Below, in pieces: positions 5,023-7,147 of a DNA stretch of 7,147 nt. Source of the DNA: Holosporales bacterium (GTDB taxonomy: Bacteria > Pseudomonadota > Alphaproteobacteria > RUG11792); the NCBI GenBank assembly GCA_031257415.1, contig JAIROR010000051.1:1-7147 (forward strand). Reading direction: 5' to 3'. The number at the start of each line of letters is the position of its first letter. Within the stretch, counting starts at the first letter, position 1. A program made the translations under genes and the position numbers. The notes beneath the pieces are model-generated. The model did not search any database. It was not told the origin of the DNA and saw only the letters and a program-made list of their open reading frames with translations.

Positions 5023-6339
5023 ATGTTTTCGGAATTGTCGAAGAAGCTAGCAAATGTTTTTATGAGGGTCCGGAACAGAGGGATCCTAACGCCAGAGATG
5101 GTGGATAATGCCATCAGAGACATTAGGGTATCGATGCTGGATGCCGATGTGGCTCTTCAGGTTGTTAGAGAAGTGACGAATTTGCTCAGGGAAAAGCTCA
5201 GTGGTCAGGAGATCATAAAGAGCACGTCTCCAGAACAAACAATAAGTAAATACTTAAATGACGAAATTGTCAGACTTCTTGGGGATAATGATTCTGGCAG
5301 CGGAGTTAAGAACGGAACGCTGTTGATGTGTGGGCTACAGGGCTCCGGAAAAACAACGACATCGGCGAAGCTCGCTAATCTGTTCAGCAAGAAGTATTCG
5401 AAGAGAGTATTGCTCGTTTCTCTCGATACGACAAGAGCGGCTGCAATAGAGCAGCTCAGGAAATTGGCTTTATTGAACGGACTAAGCTTCTTTGACGATT
5501 TCAAGGAGACGGAGGCTCCCACGGCAATCGCCAAGAAAGCGATGAAAGTTGTATCGAGATTTGACATCACTATATTCGATACCGCCGGTAGGATGTATGT
5601 CAATGACGCCTTAATGGAAGAACTCATTGCGGTAAAGAACATAATTAAGCCGCGCGAGTCGTTTCTTGTTATCGATAGCATGATGGGGCAGGATGCGCTG
5701 AAATCGGCTATCGCCTTTAATGACAACATCGAACTGACTGGCCTTATAATGACGCGAATTGACGGAGACAATCGTGGGGGCGCGTGCCTTTCCGCCAAAT
5801 CTGTTACAAATTGCCAGATCAGGTATATGGGCACAGGCGAGAAGATCGACGATATCGAGATCTTTCATCCAGAAAGGATAGCTTCCCGCATTCTCGACAA
5901 TGGTGATATCATTTCGTTTGTGGAGAAGCTTGCCGAGCAAAATGCAGATGCTGAAATCAAGAGCAGCAAAGACATTACCATGGATGTGTTAGTGACTCAC
6001 TTTGAGAGGATTAAGAAGATTGGCGGCATCGAAGGGTTTATGAAATATCTGCCAGGCATGGGAAAGATCAAAGATAAGTTTATGGGAGGAACGGTTGACG
6101 AAAAGAATATTGACAGGCAGGTGGCAATTATAAAATCAATGACCAAAAAAGAACGAAATAACCCAAAAATATTAAATGCTTCGAGAAGAAGGAGAATTGC
6201 CGCTGGTTCGGGGCAGCAGGTATCAGACGTCAATAGGTTGATCAAGAAATACGAGGAGATAAAGGTGATGATGAAGAAGATAGAGAAAATGGCTGGCAAC
6301 AAGAATCCGCAGGCGGCCCTCGAGAGGCTGCTTAAATGA
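5023..6339 (+). CDS. ffh: Signal recognition particle GTPase Ffh (SRP54 homologue)
   Basis: Ffh binds SRP RNA and signal sequences of nascent membrane proteins and delivers ribosomes to FtsY. The 438 residues follow the family: N domain (1-95, with MLDADVALQVVRE), G domain with GLQGSGKTT (104-112), DTTRAAA (135-141), DTAGR (186-190), TRIDGD (244-249) and GTGEK (270-274), then FHPERIASRILDNGDI, and an M domain with LPGMGKIKDKF and the RNA-binding SRRRRIAAGSGQQVSDVNRL (387-406). Some consensus positions differ: the usual TKxD is TRID, DTxRPAA is DTTRAAA, and DAMTGQD is DSMMGQD. The C-terminal methionine-rich tail is short. ATG 5023 starts the conserved MFSELSKKLANV; a TTG at 5017 is rejected. 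No SD is visible before it, only a T-rich run, so initiation may depend on upstream translation. The SRP RNA gene is not here. Confidence 0.97.
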   Translation: MFSELSKKLANVFMRVRNRGILTPEMVDNAIRDIRVSMLDADVALQVVREVTNLLREKLSGQEIIKSTSPEQTISKYLNDEIVRLLGDNDSGSGVKNGTLLMCGLQGSGKTTTSAKLANLFSKKYSKRVLLVSLDTTRAAAIEQLRKLALLNGLSFFDDFKETEAPTAIAKKAMKVVSRFDITIFDTAGRMYVNDALMEELIAVKNIIKPRESFLVIDSMMGQDALKSAIAFNDNIELTGLIMTRIDGDNRGGACLSAKSVTNCQIRYMGTGEKIDDIEIFHPERIASRILDNGDIISFVEKLAEQNADAEIKSSKDITMDVLVTHFERIKKIGGIEGFMKYLPGMGKIKDKFMGGTVDEKNIDRQVAIIKSMTKKERNNPKILNASRRRRIAAGSGQQVSDVNRLIKKYEEIKVMMKKIEKMAGNKNPQAALERLLK

Positions 6340-6340
6340 T

Positions 6341-6928
6341 ATGTTTATCAGGAAGCTTTGGGTTAGTGGCTTTTCTCTGATAGAAGCTTCAATTAGCCTT
6401 CTGATAGTGGGTATTGTGTCGAGCGTCTGCATATCGCAGCTTTCCGTGTTCATGGCCGTGAACAGAATGCAGAAAACGCAAGCAAATTGCGAAATAATCG
6501 TGAAAGCACTTGGAACATATATGAGAGTTGATTGCGTATTGCCTCCTCCGGTTAACGTAGATTCATCGGGCTTTGGCAGAGTTCCATTTGAAACTGTAGG
6601 AATCATGGAATCGTTTGCCAAAGACGGAAACGGCAACTGGATACTTTATAAGGCGAATCCGTATTTCGGTCGCATGACAGCGGACCCAGAATTAATTAAC
6701 CTTGGTGTTAGAGAGTTCTCAGGTGCCAGTGGCGATAAAGTTGCCTTTATTCTGAAATCGGTCAGCTCTACAAACGCGGAGCTATACAAGATTTGGTATA
6801 GCGAAAACAACTTCACAGCCATGTTTCCCCCGCAAAACGTTGAAGATCCAGTCCAGTCCCATCGATCTAGTTCATACGAGCGGTATTACCGAATGCCGCA
6901 GGAAGAGCGAGAGGAGTTTGAGGAGTGA
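6341..6928 (+). CDS. Prepilin-like protein (type IV pilin / type II secretion pseudopilin N-terminus)
   Basis: The 195-residue product has a class III signal: a short basic leader (IRKLW), cleavage site G10|F11 in GFSLIEASISLL, glutamate at position 5 of the mature chain (E15) and one hydrophobic helix to about residue 37. Prepilin peptidase would cleave and methylate it; such proteins assemble into type IV pili, competence pseudopili or T2SS pseudopili. The segment GRVPFETVGIMESFAKDGNGNWILYKANPYFG (about 75-106) fits the GxxPFxTLGLxxxxDGNGxxxxY pattern of some pseudopilin-like proteins. The tail is unusual, rich in Arg, Tyr, Ser and acidic residues (ending EEREEFEE). The ATG lies one nucleotide after the ffh stop, with AGAGG 13 nt upstream, so translation is probably coupled to ffh. 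No other pilus genes are in the window. Confidence 0.82.
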   Translation: MFIRKLWVSGFSLIEASISLLIVGIVSSVCISQLSVFMAVNRMQKTQANCEIIVKALGTYMRVDCVLPPPVNVDSSGFGRVPFETVGIMESFAKDGNGNWILYKANPYFGRMTADPELINLGVREFSGASGDKVAFILKSVSSTNAELYKIWYSENNFTAMFPPQNVEDPVQSHRSSSYERYYRMPQEEREEFEE

Positions 6929-7026
6929 GGTTGAGGAGAAAATCCAAAAGACTGCCGGGCAGAAACAAGCTGTTGTTCCCATTTCAAATTGAAAGAATCC
7001 AGCAATCTTTTGGCGAAAAAGTATAA
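6925..7026 (+). CDS. Possible 33-residue basic ORF overlapping the prepilin gene
   Basis: GTG 6925 overlaps the prepilin stop (GTGA) and opens a 33-codon frame ending in TAA 7024-7026. The predicted peptide begins MRLRRKSKRLPGRNK and is very basic. GAGG precedes the GTG closely, and a TTG at 6931 follows GTGAGG. It could be a coupled small protein or the start of a gene cut short, since a palindrome begins directly after the stop. No family is recognised, and chance is a serious alternative. Confidence 0.25.
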   Translation: MRLRRKSKRLPGRNKLLFPFQIERIQQSFGEKV

Positions 7027-7046
7027 AGCCTAGGCTCTGTTGACGT
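7027..7046. repeat. Palindrome AGCCTAGGCT with IS-end-like string
   Basis: A perfect 10-bp palindrome AGCCTAGGCT (7027-7036) overlaps GGCTCTGTTGACGT (7033-7046). GGxTCTGTTG is similar to the terminal inverted repeats of IS6-type and some IS5-type elements, and a gene starts about 90 nt further on, as would fit a transposase. The other end lies outside the window, so this is only a suggestion. Confidence 0.25.
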
Positions 7047-7124
7047 ACAAAAAATAAGAATCACATCACCCCGAAAAGTGTGGTATAAATATCTACAAAT
7101 TGCGTATTAACAAGGACAACGCGT

Positions 7125-7147
7125 ATGGCCTACCAAATACCTGAATC
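7125..7147 (+). CDS. Start of an unidentified gene, cut by the window edge
   Basis: ATG 7125 follows AAGGA (7112-7116) with 8-nt spacing and opens MAYQIPE before the window ends. An extended -10-like TGGTATAAA lies at 7081-7089, but no good -35 is visible. The first residues do not identify a family. The position after a possible IS end makes a transposase one candidate; an ordinary housekeeping gene is equally possible. Confidence 0.5.

Noticed and set aside
5205..5940. Long minus-strand open frames opposite ffh
   Set aside because: The + strand is unmistakably ffh with all GTPase motifs; the antisense frames have no recognisable domain or RBS.

Overview
The window looks like a piece of a host-associated proteobacterial chromosome. 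The most likely source is an alphaproteobacterial intracellular symbiont of the Holosporales/Rickettsiales kind, but this is inference. It rests on a derived but complete SRP GTPase gene, a TrpR-like regulator leading an amino-acid ABC importer operon, a duplicated pair of exported MORN-repeat proteins, a frameshifted transporter gene, and moderately AT-rich spacers. No rRNA, no convincing tRNA, no CRISPR array and no complete insertion sequence are visible.

Left part (about 1-2900, + strand): a tight four-gene operon. A candidate promoter (TTGCAA-N17-TAGTAT, 38-66) with an imperfect dyad over its -10 region precedes a YerC/TrpR-like repressor (112-390). Next come a periplasmic substrate-binding protein of the TrpX/ABC_sub_bind family (404-1378), a TrpY-like permease broken by an apparent 1-nt deletion near 1978-1980 (1375-2228), and a complete ABC ATPase (2221-2898). 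Spacing is 13 nt, then overlaps of 4 and 8 nt. The logical reading is a repressor controlling an importer for tryptophan or another amino-acid-like ligand. If the frameshift is real, the importer is probably inactive or made from a split permease.

Middle part (about 2900-4625): a poorly coding spacer, then two consecutive direct copies (736 and 751 bp) of a complete minus-strand transcription unit. Each copy has its own promoter, signal-peptide MORN protein gene, 3' hairpin and rho-independent terminator. The copies are nearly identical at both ends and diverged in the MORN core, where repeat modules appear to have been shuffled. The 9-bp string ACAATATTT lies at both outer edges and at the junction.

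Right part (about 4625-7147, + strand): a spacer with a short tandem ATGGGACAAA repeat, then the best promoter in the window (TTGCAT-N18-TACAAT with extended -10). It drives a leader with two hairpins, a perfect AGGAGG and a possible 43-codon small ORF. After that come ffh (SRP GTPase, 5023-6339) and, one nucleotide later, a type IV prepilin-like gene (6341-6928). A possible 33-codon ORF overlaps the end of the prepilin gene. At the right edge a new gene starts at 7125, preceded by a good ribosome binding site and a palindrome whose sequence loosely recalls an IS end.

The points most worth a second look are the duplicated MORN cassette and its module shuffling, the permease frameshift, the leader and small ORF ahead of ffh, the unusual GTPase motifs in Ffh, and the prepilin-like gene coupled to ffh.
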